A DNA stretch of 64,000 bases from Ailurus styani (lineage: Eukaryota > Chordata > Mammalia > Carnivora > Ailuridae): the NCBI GenBank assembly GCA_002007465.1, contig LNAC01000744.1, forward strand, positions 147,408-211,407, given 5' to 3'. Every line of letters starts with the position of its first letter. The first letter of the stretch is position 1. Of this stretch, positions 11,440 through 22,779 are shown one piece after another. Position numbers and translations under genes: made by a program. Below the pieces are notes generated by a model that was not told where the DNA came from, did no database searches, and saw nothing but the letters and a program-made list of their open reading frames with translations.

Positions 11440-11565
11440 TGCTCTCAGATCTTAGAAACGTTCAATCTCTGAGCCTCCATTTCCTCGTCTGCTAAATAAC
11501 CGTCCTGCCCACCTTTCGGGTTGCTATGAAGATCAAAAGAGCTAATGATTGTGAAAGCGGAGGGT
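11440..11565 (+). mobile_element. MIR fragment
   Basis: TCTGAGCCTCCATTTCCTCG, TCTGCTAAATAACCGTCCTG, CACCTTTCGGGTTGCTATGA, AGATCAAAAGAGCTAATGAT match the 3' half of MIR in order. Confidence 0.65.
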
Positions 11566-11599
11566 GAATTCTCCAAGCCTGTTATCATGATCTACTTCA

Positions 11600-11700
11600 T
11601 ACCCCTCGGTTTAAAGATCAGGGAGCCAGGAGCAGCTGAGTGATTTCCCCAAGGTCTGTTAGTGACGGGTCTGTTAGTGACTAAGACCTGCCTCTTCCTG
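11600..11700 (-). mobile_element. MIR fragment, antisense, with a 14-base tandem duplication
   Basis: GTGATTTCCCCAAGGTCTGT corresponds to the antisense MIR phrase for GACTTGCCCAAGGTCACAC. GGTCTGTTAGTGAC occurs twice (11653-11666 and 11668-11681). Confidence 0.5.
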
Positions 11701-11913
11701 AGCTTGGTGAGAGCCAACCTCCAGCAGAGAGATTTGTAACTACCTACAAAACAGCCACAAGATTTGCTAGATTTACTCAACCACCTAACGAAGCTACGTA
11801 TGAGCACTGGATTCTACCAGCTCTCTTGAAATGATGCCCCAAGTATAACGAAGCATGATATACAATGTCAGGAGAGAGAGGTACGAACGGTCCAGCCAAA
11901 TGAAGCCCACTTT

Positions 11914-12121
11914 ATTTATTTGTTTGTTTATTTATTTAAAAGCTTTTATTTATTTATTTGACAGAGAGAGAGAGAGACAGGGAGAGAGGGAATATAAACA
12001 AGGGGGAGCGGGTGAGGGAGAGCAGGCTTCCTACTGAGCAGCGAGCCTGATGGGAGGCTCCGTCTGGGATCATGACCTGAGCCAAGGCAGACGCTTAATG
12101 GCTGAGCCACCCAGGTGCCCC
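11914..12121 (-). mobile_element. CAN SINE (older type)
   Basis: Long ATTT-rich tail at left, GACAGAGAGAGAG, head GAGCCACCCAGGTGCCCC. Target duplication TGAAGCCCACTTT / TGAAGCCCGTTTT. Confidence 0.95.
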
Positions 12122-14754
12122 TGAAGCCCGTTTTAAAAACAGCATCCAGCACTATTGTGCTTCTTAGCTGAAGAAAGGAAAAATGCTCAGAGAATGACGA
12201 GGAAGTTCAATGAAGGAAATGAAAACTATTTCTTACGGCTTGCATTAATGTTACAATCGTCCATCGAATCATTCTCTTCTTCCTAAATTCTCCTTTTGCC
12301 CGAGTTGGTGAGCCCTGCAAGGTGAATCCTTGAGGTTAGAGTCTCTAGGGTTAACAGTTTAAACAAGTGATGTCTTGGCATAACCAAAAGGACTCTCAGA
12401 TCTTACAGTCTATCATATTGTGTGTCTGTCTTACGTTTTTGTCTGTTTGCTGCTTTCCACAAAGGGGTTTAAAGCTGTTTATACAAATAGATGCTCTGTC
12501 CAAGAATGAGATAAAGTGGAGTGAGTTCGGAGAAAGAAAAAAAAATGTGGGTAAGGAAATATGGTGAACTGCCAGACATAGATACCCAGTAGCCCAACTC
12601 AGTTGCCAGTAGTAGTCCGATGAGGGTGGGGTGGGTGGGGAGGGGAGGAACAAAACCAAAAAACCAAAAAACAAATGCTAAGCCTTCTAGAAGCCAAGAG
12701 CAAAGACAATCTTTGCTACTGGTGATTGCCATTTGGTTCATACTTGGCAGCCTGTGTGGGGCTGGAGGGAAGGGGCAGAAGGCAAGGTTGGCTTACAGCC
12801 AACACCGCACACGCCTCGCCTATGGAGCCGTACTAGTGAAAGCATTAAAGTGCACCTTGAACTCTGAGTATTCACTTTTAAAATATCCATCTGTCATCCA
12901 CCCACTGAGCTCAGTGGAGTGTCTGCTTCACTTCTCCAGTGAGTACCCGATTTACAGATTCTCCTACCTCGAGCAAAGCGGGCAATATCCAAATTCGAAG
13001 GCTGTGTTTGCTCTCATGGAAGCCACTTGGGAGAGTCCGCTGCCCTTGCTAATTCACTGCCCTAGGCAACTGCTGGTTTCCTCTCTGTTCTTTTCCCAGC
13101 CGGAGTCATCGTTCCAACGTATTTGTATGAGTTAGTGCTTCTCCATACCCAGAAGCCTATTCCAGAGCTCACTCATTAGTCAAATCTGTTTTTTCACTAA
13201 TCAATTATATTCTTTTATAAACTAGCTAATCTGGAGGAAAGTGAGTTAGCTAATTTGGAAAAAGCAAGTATTTAAATCTTGGTAATATAATGTTCTCATG
13301 AAAAGTGCTTCTCTAAATTAGAGTCAAGTTGGATATGTGAATAATGTAAGTGGTTGTGGAATTTTAAGAACGGGCCTTTTTCCCTGTGTCCCATCTCCCT
13401 AGAGTTTCCTCTCTCCTCAGGTGTTCCTTTTTAACAAGTGTCCTATATATAAACAACTTCATTCTTTGTTGAAAAAAAGGAGTGTGAAATGACAGGACAG
13501 TAGGTGTGTATGAGAGGGCAGATTGAGACATTCATAGTAGGCAAAGACTGGGCGATACCAGTTAGGCAGTTTGATTTAGCTGTGTCTATAATCATTACTT
13601 AGTGATAATTTTTAATCACCATCTGCCTCACTAATCACGTTTTGAAAACTAGGACCTTAATTCAACCTCTACAGATTGTTTGTTTTAAACTATTTGGTCT
13701 ATCTAACAACTGGTGAGAAATTACCAGAACCTTTCAGAGAAAATTTTTATTTCATTTACACAGACTTGAATGTTTAAATTACATGAACATATCATCACTT
13801 TTATTTTAGTCAGTTTTCTTCTCTTGTTTTGATCTGCTGTTTGACTTTTTGCCTTGCCAACCCAGATTCAACTGTCTTCAAAGATGTCTTTAGTTATCAT
13901 TTAAAAAATCAGCTCCCTTTTCTTTGGATAATTCTGCAACCTGGAGAATTAAAACAACATTGTCTAGTTGTGCTGTTGACTCATGTGCAATCTTCAGAAA
14001 AATACATCATTTTCATGTGGCTGATCAGGTTTCGTAGCAAGGTTCTCATAAACATATGCTCTTCGGAGAGTAGCAATAATTCCGTCTGTTTTTCTTTCCT
14101 GTTCTTTGAAATATACAATGTGGAGGATGTACAGGGCATGTAAATTACTAAAATTCTCTATACCTTTAAAAATGCATCTCATATGGCAAAGATTTTTGTT
14201 ATCTTTGCTGAACAGTACAGTTTATGAAAAAGAAACTGTAAATCTATAAAACCGATATCTATCAGAATGTTTTCTGTGGATTCTAGTTTTTTTTTCCTTG
14301 TCCATCTGTTGCCATAAACTAACAAATGAGAAACAGCAATTATTATGGAAGCAGAATCACCAAAGAGTGGTTCTCTCTAGTTTTGGAATAGGTTATACTA
14401 CTTCATATTCATCTTTATCTGAAAACGTCAAATATCAGTGGAAATCTCAATGCCTCTGTGAGGCAGATAATTTCATGTTATTTTCAGAGAAGGATAATGC
14501 TATACTGAGAGGTAAATTAAGTCCTGGGGTCATATCACCGTAGCACAAAGTAAGATTTTAAAGTTCAAATTCAAGGAACAGAAGTATGATTTGCAATCAA
14601 ACCACATCGACAGAGATTCCCAGATTTTTACGCCAAAGCAGTGTTTATTTGACATAAAGGTAGGGAGGTTGACTGGCTAAAATTTTTCTCCATCTCTCCA
14701 GTCTTCCCTCTACTTAATCAAATAAAACATAAGGCTCCTCTTGCTCTCCCAAAA
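12122..14754. other. Repeat-poor unique stretch, no supported gene
   Basis: About 2.6 kb without interspersed repeats. It holds the longest reading frame outside repeats and GC-rich DNA (12620-13135, plus strand, 171 codons), but that frame starts in G/A-rich low-complexity sequence, has no recognisable domain and overlaps minus-strand frames of similar quality. Another frame, 13829-14143, has 104 codons. Intronic or intergenic. Confidence 0.5.
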
Positions 14755-14895
14755 GTTTCATCTGTAAAACAGGGATGATAATACTAATACTCACCAAGCA
14801 GAGTTTGTTTTGAGGAAGAAATGAGAAAATGGAAATATCTTATTACAGACACTGGCACTTGAAGGTATTCAATAAACATTAACTGCCATTAACAT
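14755..14895 (+). mobile_element. MIR fragment
   Basis: TCATCTGTAAAACAGGGATG, ATAATACTAATACTCACC, GGCACTTGAAGGTATTCAAT, AAACATTAACTGCCATTA match the 3' half of MIR. Confidence 0.65.
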
Positions 14896-15539
14896 TATGA
14901 TCAGTTCATAAAGAAAATAAATGGAGGACTTCAAAACCCCTGCCTGGGGGCATGTTAAAAGAATGTTTGCTTACTTCGCAAAAGAGAAAGTTTCTACTAT
15001 TTTTTCCAAAAGATTGGAAGGGATAAAATACTCTTCTGTATTCTATCATGTTTTATTACCTATCTGGCATCTATATATCTATTATCCATCATTATCTGTC
15101 TTCATCTTTTGTCTATTATTACCTATTATCCTATTTATTATGCAAGAATAAATTTTTATCCTGTAACTATTTGATTACCCATGGCCAATTGACGAGTCAA
15201 AGACAGTATCATCAGGAAAACAAAGGAGAAATATTGAGGAGGTAGCCAGCAACCACTTATGAAACTGCCAATATTTGATGATTTTTGACCTACATAAATC
15301 GCAATTTCAAGACTCAACCTGATAGACTCCGAATCCAGACCTATTCAAACTAAGAATTAAAAACCAAAGAGACAATATCTGTTACTGTTTCTTCTCACCT
15401 ACTTCCAAAACATCTGAAACAAACAGCAGAAAACCAACAATAGAATAGGAAATCGTGATTCACCAGGGTAGTTCAAACTTTGGAAAATACAATTTAATTC
15501 TGCACAATTTCTGTTTATTGTATTTTCCATTTTCAAAAG
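14896..15539. other. Unique stretch, no gene seen
   Basis: Includes a TATC/TCTATTAT-rich patch at about 15060-15130, a degenerate tetranucleotide tract. Nothing else recognised. Confidence 0.45.
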
Positions 15540-15655
15540 CCATTTTTATTTTGTTCAATTAGCCAACAAATAGTACATCATTAGTTTTTGATGTAGTGTT
15601 CAATGTTTCATTAGTTGCATATAACACCCATGCTCATCACAACACATGCCATTTT
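15540..15655 (-). mobile_element. Short L1 3' UTR fragment, antisense
   Basis: TTGTTCAATTAGCCAACAAAT, CATTAGTTTTTGATGTAGTG, GTTGCATATAACACCCATGC match the antisense carnivore L1 3' UTR also seen at 40709 in this window. 5'-truncated to about 115 bases. Confidence 0.65.
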
Positions 15656-15795
15656 AAATATAATAAATGTCATTTTCTCAATATAAAATATAAGTAAATG
15701 TCAAATGATATATATATAAATTATGGTTATTTCTAGCATGAAAACCCATTGTCTTTTAATGAGACAAAGATATTTTAAAAATTTACAGTAGATCG

Positions 15796-15983
15796 CAGGC
15801 ACCTGGGTGGCCCAGTCAGTTAAGCCTCCGACTCATGGTTTGGCTCAGGGTCTCAGAATCGAGCCCCGGGATGGGCTCGGTGTTCAGCACAGAGTCGGCT
15901 TAAGACTCTCTCTTCCTTTGCTCCTCCCTCCAGCTCTTACTCTCTCTCTCTTTCTAAAATAAATAAATCTTAACAACAACAAC
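15796..15983 (+). mobile_element. CAN SINE (older type)
   Basis: Head GGCACCTGGGTGGCCCAGTC, tail AAAATAAATAAATCTTAAC. Imperfect target duplication AATTTACAGTAGATC / AATTATGGTAGATCC on the two sides. Confidence 0.93.
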
Positions 15984-17169
15984 AAAAATTATGGTAGATC
16001 CAGCTTCACTTTTAGAGGACAAGATTATTTTTAATAGAGTTCTGTACTGCTTTTGACCATAATTTTTATTATGTGTTAAATAGCTCTAATTCTGAAGAGT
16101 ATTTTTATAAGATAATTTTATACCTTCCTTCTTGCTGTTTTTTCTGCTTCCTTAATTGGTCACCTAGCTAACAGAGCTCTATTTGAAACCTGGCTTCCTT
16201 GTCAAAAGGGAGAAGTCAACAGGCTTCTTAATGCCGTCTTCGAAGCTGGGGTCATGATACTTCTGCAGACCTCTCTTTCATGCAGGCTGAGCAGCCATCC
16301 ATTATAGTGTGTATGTGCTCTCCCAGGACAGACTAACCTCCAGCCTACCAATGAAATCATGACATGCTCTCCAACACACAATTACATTTCACTGAGGTTT
16401 TCAGATGTGACATCTTTAAGAGCATTTCATACGCAAAAGTTTCACGAATCACACACTCTGGCAAATTACCGGGGCACTATTCTCAGCTGGATCTCTTTGG
16501 AAAAACAATCTGAAGTATTAACGTGAGGGTTTCGAAAGGCTCCCTACGGCACCTTTGCTGAAAAGATATTAAACCAAACAGCTGCTGATATGGAAACCGG
16601 CTGTTTGAACTGTAACTCGGTTAGATATGTTAATAGGGGAAGACTATGATGTCTGACGAACGTGACGCAGGAAATGACTAAACAGTTAATGCTTATTACT
16701 TTGCAGTATTCCTGAGGCCGGGGAGGTGGTAAGGGTGGTATCGTGTGGGCGCTCAACAGTAACCCAGGGCAATGACACTCGGAAGGGACCATTTCTTTGT
16801 CCTTCTTTCTAGAGTTTCAGGCATTATAAATATTAACTCGTCCAGGATCCTGCTTCACAGCAATCATTGACGGGACAAATGAAACATTTTGCAACACCTT
16901 AAAAAAACAATCCTATCAGTGTTACAGAGCTAGTTTTATTATCCTGCTTCCTAAAAAAGCTGTGAGGCCTCAATAGCCCTGGCAGAATTTCTGTAAAGGT
17001 GATGGAATTTGGCCCTTGAATGACGCAAAAAGATGCATGCATGGATTTTGCAAATTCATGCTTCCATATACATAAATGCTGGATTGAACTCAGGTTTTTA
17101 ACCATTTGGATTTTCGAAATGAATACAGATACCTTAGTATGGAATTTCATTTAAAAGTACCGAAAGTTT
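15984..17169. other. Unique stretch, no gene seen
   Basis: About 1.2 kb free of repeats. No coding signal beyond frames of 82-83 codons on the minus strand. Confidence 0.5.
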
Positions 17170-17363
17170 GGGTGCCTGGGGGGCTCAGTCAGTTAGTGTC
17201 TGCATTTGGCTCAGGTCATGATCCCAGGGTCCTGGGATAGAGCCCTGGGAAAGGTGCCCTGATCAACGGGGAGCCTTTTTCCTCCCTCTCCCTCTGCCAC
17301 GCCCCCTGCTCGTGCTCTTCTCTCTCTGTTTCTCAGATAAATAAGTAAAATCTTAAAAAAAAA
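17170..17363 (+). mobile_element. CAN SINE (older type)
   Basis: GGGTGCCTGGGGGGCTCAGT, GGCTCAGGTCATGATCCC, CT-rich part and AAGTAAAATCTTAAAAAA tail. Confidence 0.95.
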
Positions 17364-17476
17364 ACACACAAAAAGTTAAGTTATAAAAATATACTAGGGC
17401 TCTGTGTACTATTGATCTTTCATAATATTAGAAAAATGGAAGAAAGCATATTCCCTTACAAATACTCTCATTTTTA

Positions 17477-17667
17477 AGAAAGATTTTGCTTACGTATTAG
17501 AGAGAGAGCACAAGCAAGGGTGGGGGAGTGGCAGGGGAAGAGGGAGAAGCAGGCTCTTCACTGAGTAAGGAGCCCAACTCAGGGCTCCGTCCCAGGACCC
17601 TGAGATCATAAGATCATGACCTGAGCCAAAGGCAGACGCTTAACTGACTGAGCCGACCACGTGCCCC
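17477..17667 (-). mobile_element. CAN SINE (older type)
   Basis: Antisense body with a small internal duplication (GATCATAAGATCATGACC). Target duplication ACAAATACTCTCATTTTT / ACAAATACTGTCATTTTT at 17459-17476 and 17668-17685. It forms an inverted pair with the SINE at 17170. Confidence 0.95.
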
Positions 17668-17795
17668 ACAAATACTGTCATTTTTTAACCAGTAGAAAAA
17701 TCATCAATTATGCAAAAATGTCCATAAATTCAAAATAAGTAATTTCCAGCATAACTCAAGACTACTGATGGTAATGCAAGAAATATTTACTAAGC

Positions 17796-17985
17796 CAGGG
17801 TCAGGCAAGCTATGGCCCTAGGGCCAATCCATCCCCAAGCTGACTGGGGAGCTAAGGGTGTTTTTTATGTTTTTAAAGGGTTGTAACAAAGAAAGCAAAG
17901 AAGAATCAACAGTGACTCTTCATAGCTGGCAACGTCTAAAATACTTCCTAGTCAGTCTTTTGCAGAAAAAGTTTGCCCACCCCTG
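17796..17985. mobile_element. Non-autonomous hAT-Charlie DNA transposon (MER30-like)
   Basis: Terminal inverted repeats are visible: CAGGGTCAGGCAAGCTA at the left and the complement of AGTTTGCCCACCCCTG at the right. Flanking 8-base target duplication TACTAAGC / TAGTAAGC (17788-17795 and 17986-17993), the length expected for hAT elements. Internal GAGCTAAGGGTGTTTTTTAT and TTTGCAGAAAAAGTTTGCC fit the MER30 group. Non-coding. Confidence 0.75.
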
Positions 17986-17993
17986 TAGTAAGC

Positions 17994-18754
17994 AGTTCCA
18001 AACTCTGTGAGGTGAACTGCGTTTTCCATCTCAGACCACGCGGAAGATGAATAAAGCCTTCCATGCCTGTAAGTAGTTTCTGCGCTCCAGGGGCACAGGG
18101 CTAGTCAATAAGGTAGACTGTGAAAGAAGATGGCGTCAGATAAGGGCTTCAAAGAAACAGGCCCCAGGGTTGGTGGGGAAGTAGGGAGTGGCCTGTTTGG
18201 AGGGGGATTCTTAAAATGAACCTTGAAGACCGACCACAGGAGATCTTGAGGGATACAGGAGGGTGAAGTGAAGAGAGGATCGGAGAGACCAGAAGGCAGG
18301 GTGTTTTAGTAACCAGTGGGTGATTCGCTCTCAGAAGCACTTGGGTGGCGGAAGGTGGCCTACCAGGCTGGAACGTGAGGTAAGGGTTGCATGACAGAGG
18401 CCACGATCAGGAGCGTGTATGGAATCAAGAGATTCGTTCTCTTAGAGACCAAAAGGACAACGCATGCTTTTACTTTGGTGTCTGGTATTACTGTACTCTC
18501 GTGCAGTCACAGGGAAGTGTTTTATTATAATCGGTGAAAAGGGAGGGGGACAGTCCCTCTTAGGCCATGCATCTGGTAAATGAATGGCTTTTGGCTGTAG
18601 GTCAATGAATAACACGAGTATATGCAGTTACCAAGTCACCATTAACAAATAAAGCTGGGAGAGTTTCAATGTACCCGTCAGAATTCTTGAAAGCCTATTT
18701 TCCAGGCAGTTCAAACAGAGGCGAGGCAGCCGAGGTTGGCGAGGCTGCCAGGAA
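17994..18754. other. Unique stretch, possible weak L2
   Basis: The G/A-rich text at about 18120-18320 (GGGAAGTAGGGAGTGGCCTG) is vaguely L2-like, but the order is not clear enough to call. No gene seen. Confidence 0.35.
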
Positions 18755-18905
18755 CACCGAGTTCTGAGTTTGCCCCTGACTCAGTGCATGACCTTCGGCA
18801 AACCACTCAACTTCTCACTATCTCAGTTTCCTTGGCAATAAAATGGGGATAACAGACCTTAGCCACCTTATAAGAGTGTGACGAAGAGTCATAAATGTCT
18901 GCAAA
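18755..18905 (+). mobile_element. MIR
   Basis: Good MIR order: CCTGACTCAGTGCATGACC, TTCGGCAAACCACTCAACT, ATCTCAGTTTCCTTGGCA, AAATGGGGATAACAGACC, TATAAGAGTGTGACGAAG. Confidence 0.8.
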
Positions 18906-20573
18906 AAGCTTTCAAGATAAGTGCTCCTGAAAACCGGGGGTGGGGGGACAGGGGGCAGAGAGAGGAGGGAGAAGTTCTCTTCTAAGGGTTTAGAAGAAAA
19001 ATGAGATTTAAAAAATTAAAGTAGGACACTGCAGCTTCTGAGAGCCAAGAGCTTTGTAAAACAGAAAAGGATGATGGATGATACAGAACCCTCAGCTTGC
19101 TAAAGGTACCTGTAAACTACCAGTAGAATTCTGTGACTATATTCTCTAAATTAAAATCAGGAGACAAATTATTTTGGTTTAATGGCAGGAGAGAATATTG
19201 AAAATCAGACAACAGTGCCCTAGACAAGGACACGTAGGGCTGCTCTATCTGTACTCCAAAGCTTAGAATGTTCTGCTTGATTCTCCTGTGTACTGTTCAG
19301 TTACAGAGTTGCAGAGAGAAAAGAATCCCTCTCTCCACTTCCTTTTCTCTTCAGACTTTCATGATCCGTCCTAGACAGGGACTGTGGCAGCAACCTCTAC
19401 CCGGTCATAAAGGCTGCCTCACAGCTAAATGTCTGTCGTTGGCCCTTGAAGGCTGAGAGAGATACTCGAGTTTCTAAGGAAAGTTGAAGAAAGCCCCGAG
19501 ATGAGATACGCCATACTGTATGTGGAGCAGACCGCTGGGGGTAGAAGACTTGCTCCCTCCGTACTGCTCTGGGCGTTTGGGGCAGTGAAGTAGCTCTTCG
19601 GATCCTTGCTTTCCCTTACCTCCGCCCCTTTTCCCCTCTCCCTCCCCTCCTCCTTCTTCTTGCTCTTTCTCTCTCTCTTCGTTTCTTTCTTAAAGAAATC
19701 TTTACTTTATAGTTGGCTAAACTTGAGAGACAAGCCAAAACAGTTTGATTTGCAATTTGCTATCTTGTTGGGAGGACACTAGCTCAAAACCACAGAGCCC
19801 TGAGTTTGACCCTAGCACTCTGTGGCTACTGATGACTCATCCTGATAATTATCAGATTGAATCTTCTCTACTGGTTTGGTGATAGCAATGAGTGGAAAAA
19901 GAACTTCAGTCGGATGTTCTATGCCTAATAATCGGTCTCCTGATTGCCTTTGTAGACCCATGGTTCTCTTCATTTTCCTGGTATGTATAAGACAACATGC
20001 TATTGATACAATCCTTGGGTGCTGCTTGGTAAAAAAAACAAACAAAAAACAAACAAACAAACATAGATAATGCTGTTTTCAGGTCCTTGGAGAATGCTGC
20101 CTGAATAAAGGTGGGAGTCACAAGACACAAGTACCCGTCGGAGGTGGCAGGTGGCTGGAATGGAAGGTGCCCTCTGATGAAATCTTGATTTTATGTGGCT
20201 TTTCTTTCTAACAGGATTGCTACATAGGAAAGTTAAGCTGGAACTTAACTGCCAGGATTCTGCCTTGGATTTTGGAGCTCTGGGTCCACGGATGTTCCTT
20301 TCCATACCATCCATTTATAACTTTCATCACTTTTTCTTCAAAGTAAAGAAAACATACCTCTGTGACTCAGCAGCATGCCAAGGCCATCTGAGCCTTCCCA
20401 GTGTTCCAAAGGAAGTATTGATTTGAATTCAGCTGCTTAAACAATTAGTCTCTAAGAGGGCAGCTTGCAACTTCCTTAACGTATTGGTGTGTGTTTGGAG
20501 GGGAAATTAGCTTGTTGGTAATTGTTTTAATTTTTCAGTTCTTGGTTGTTCATCTGCTTGTGTGTGGTCTTTT
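18906..20573. other. Unique stretch with a pyrimidine tract
   Basis: A CT-rich tract lies at about 19610-19690 and an AAAC-rich tract at 20031-20062. Overlapping frames at 19812-20314 are low-complexity Phe/Lys-rich products and resemble no known family. No gene supported. Confidence 0.45.
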
Positions 20574-20878
20574 TTTTTTTTTTTTTTTTTTTTTAAANNN
20601 NNNNNNNNNNNNNNNNNNNNNNNNNNNNNNNNNNNNNNNNNNNNNNNNNNNNNNNNNNNNNNNNNNNNNNNNNNNNNNNNNNNGATTTTATTTATTTATT
20701 TGACAGAGAGAGAGAGAGAGATTACAAGTAGGCAGAGAGGCAGGCAGAGAGAGAGAGAGAGGAGGAAGCAGGCTCCCTGGCAAGCAGAGAGCCCGATGCG
20801 GGCCTCGATCCCAGGGCCCTGAGATCATGACCTGAGCCGAAGGCAGAGGCTTTAACCCACTGAGCCACCCAGGCGCCC
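20574..20878 (-). mobile_element. CAN SINE, young mustelid-type, tail interrupted by an assembly gap
   Basis: The SINE body (GGAGGAAGCAGGCTCCC, TTTAACCCACTGAGCCACC, head CCAGGCGCCC) begins just after the gap, and a T-run lies before it. Perfect 14-base target duplication GTGTGTGGTCTTTT at 20560-20573 and 20879-20892. The gap therefore sits in or next to the poly(A) tail. Confidence 0.95.
20598..20683. other. Assembly gap (86 N)
   Basis: Run of N. The flanks are the T-run and the GATTTTATTTATTTATTTGA start of the antisense SINE. Confidence 1.
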
Positions 20879-21049
20879 GTGTGTGGTCTTTTGAGCTGGA
20901 TACTCTGCTGCATGAATCTCTATGTTAAAGTAAAATGGGAAGAAGACCAAATTTCTGTTCAGTGGAACTATGCATTTTCTGAAATGGAATCACTTGCATA
21001 TCCTTAGTGAAAATCACGTATGGATGGCCCGCAATAACACTTAATGATG

Positions 21050-21165
21050 TTTATAAATTACATACACACACATATATGTACAATATACACTTTTATTTAT
21101 ATATATTTTAAAAATATATTTATATATACTTATATTTATACATATATACTTATATATATAAAGTG
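21050..21165. repeat. AT-rich (TATA/TATTTA) simple repeat
   Basis: Degenerate TATATA/ATTTATA tract with a short CACACA start. Confidence 0.85.
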
Positions 21166-21194
21166 ATAAATATAAAGGTGTCTGTACAGGCACC

Positions 21195-21640
21195 AAAAAA
21201 TTATATTATTCACAGCAGCACTAGTCGCAATAGTCAAAAATTAGAGACTACTCACATGTCCATCAACTGTAGAGTGGATAAATAAACTGGTTTTCTTCTA
21301 TGAGGGCACGTTATATAGCAATGAGAAAGAACGAGCTCCTGCTGCACACAACATAGATGAATTTCACAAACAAAATGCTGACCGAAGGACGTCAGACGCA
21401 AAAGGACACATACCTATGAATCCATTTATCCGAAGTCCAAAAACAGTCAAAATTAGTCTACGGAGATGTATTCTGCTAGAAATCTGAACAGTGGGTTTCT
21501 CTGGGGTTGGGGATAGAGTTCCTAAAGGGAACTCCTAAAGTTTGCTGATGGTTCCACAAGCATGGAGCTGTACCATAGTGATTTGTAAACTTTTTTGTAT
21601 GTATGGTCTATTTTAATGAAGGTTTACCTTGAAACATGCA
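21195..21640 (+). mobile_element. L1M 3' end fragment, sense
   Basis: Landmarks of the ORF2 tail and 3' UTR of old L1: AATTATATTATTCACAGCAG, CATGTCCATCAACTGTAGAG, AATGAGAAAGAACGAGCTCC, TAGATGAATTTCACAAACA, ACAGTGGGTTTCTCTGGGGT. Frames are broken; only a remnant. Confidence 0.75.
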
Positions 21641-21764
21641 TAATCATTATTACCAGTTTGAGTTTAGTGTTATTTCACGTTTCATCAGAACGAAAGAGAT
21701 CAATATTGTGCGAATGCTCTGAAGCTGCTAATGACAGGAGACCCAGCTTAAAAGTGGTTTATAC

Positions 21765-21969
21765 CAGGGGTTGGCAAGATTTTCCTATAAAGGAAAAATA
21801 GTAAAGACTGTGTAGGTTTTGGGGTCATGGGACTTCTTGTGAGTACTCAGCTCCGTGTTGTAGCAGGAAAGCAGCCACCGAAAATATGTAAACAGAGGGG
21901 CAGGGCTGTGTTCTAATAAAACTCAAGTAAACTTGGGGTTGTCTTAGAATTCTGCTGTCCACCAACCCT
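21765..21969. mobile_element. hAT-Charlie DNA transposon remnant
   Basis: Starts CAGGGGTTGGCAAGATTTTC and contains GTAAAGACTGTGTAGGTTTT, GTAGCAGGAAAGCAGCCA, GGGCTGTGTTCTAATAAAAC, ending near TGTCCACCAACCCT. This is the order of a common mammalian hAT element related to that at 17796. The right terminus is eroded. Confidence 0.65.
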
Positions 21970-22543
21970 AACCTGTAACATCAAATCAGGTCATAGCACA
22001 GTAGAAAATGGCACATTCAGAAGAAATAGGCTTTATTTGGCATTCTCCTTGCTTGAAGGATTTAGGTTTAAAATCCAACTCCATAAAGACAATGGTAACA
22101 TGGAAGTATTTGATTTTATGTATATATCAATTTTTTATGGACTCTGGCTGTTACTGTATACTTCAAAGGGTCTACCCTATTCTGAGATTATATTTAAAAA
22201 TTACCTAATAATTTATTCTGGCATGCTCAGAATTTTCTTTCCCATTCTGATTTCTAAAAATATTAATCCACCTGTATTTATCATGGCAAAAGGTGAAAGG
22301 TTTGGATCCAAGTGTAATATTTTCTCCCCAGAGAGCTGTTCAATTGCTTGAACAGCATTTATTGAATGGGCATCTCTCTCCACTGATAAATCATTTTATC
22401 TTATACTAAATTTCTTTTTGTATTTGAGTCCATTTCTGTTCCATTGAGCCACTATCTATTCACATGTAGCATGCCTTTTTTTTTTTTAGCATGCTTTTTT
22501 AATGATTGTAGCTTTACATTTTAGTATCTAATGCAGCTAGGTT
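21970..22543. other. Unique AT-rich stretch
   Basis: No repeat or gene recognised. Two overlapping plus-strand frames (66 and 104 codons) have no domain signature. Confidence 0.4.
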
Positions 22544-22563
22544 AACCCTTGTTTTTCTTTTTC

Positions 22564-22759
22564 TTTTTTTAAAGATTTTATTTATTTATTTGACAAAGAG
22601 AGAGCATGCACAAGCGGGGGGAGCAGCAAGCAGAGGGAGAGGGAGAAGCAGCCTCCCCACTCAGCAGCGAGCCAGGCACGGGACTCTGTTCCAGGACCCT
22701 GGGATCATGACCTGACCAAAAGGCAGATGCTTAACTGACTGAGCCACCCAGACCCCCCC
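22564..22759 (-). mobile_element. CAN SINE (older type)
   Basis: Antisense copy with head GAGCCACCCAGACCCCCC. Target duplication of about 20 bases, AACCCTTGTTTTTCTTTTTC / AACGCTTGTTTTTCTTTTTC (22544-22563 and 22760-22779), one mismatch. Confidence 0.95.
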
Positions 22760-22779
22760 AACGCTTGTTTTTCTTTTTC

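Noticed and set aside
12620..13135. 171-codon plus-strand frame outside repeats
   Set aside because: Begins in G/A low-complexity sequence, no recognisable domain, no good splice or start context, and minus-strand frames overlap its 5' end.
20491..20822. Frames running through the N gap
   Set aside because: They cross unknown bases and a SINE, so nothing can be inferred.
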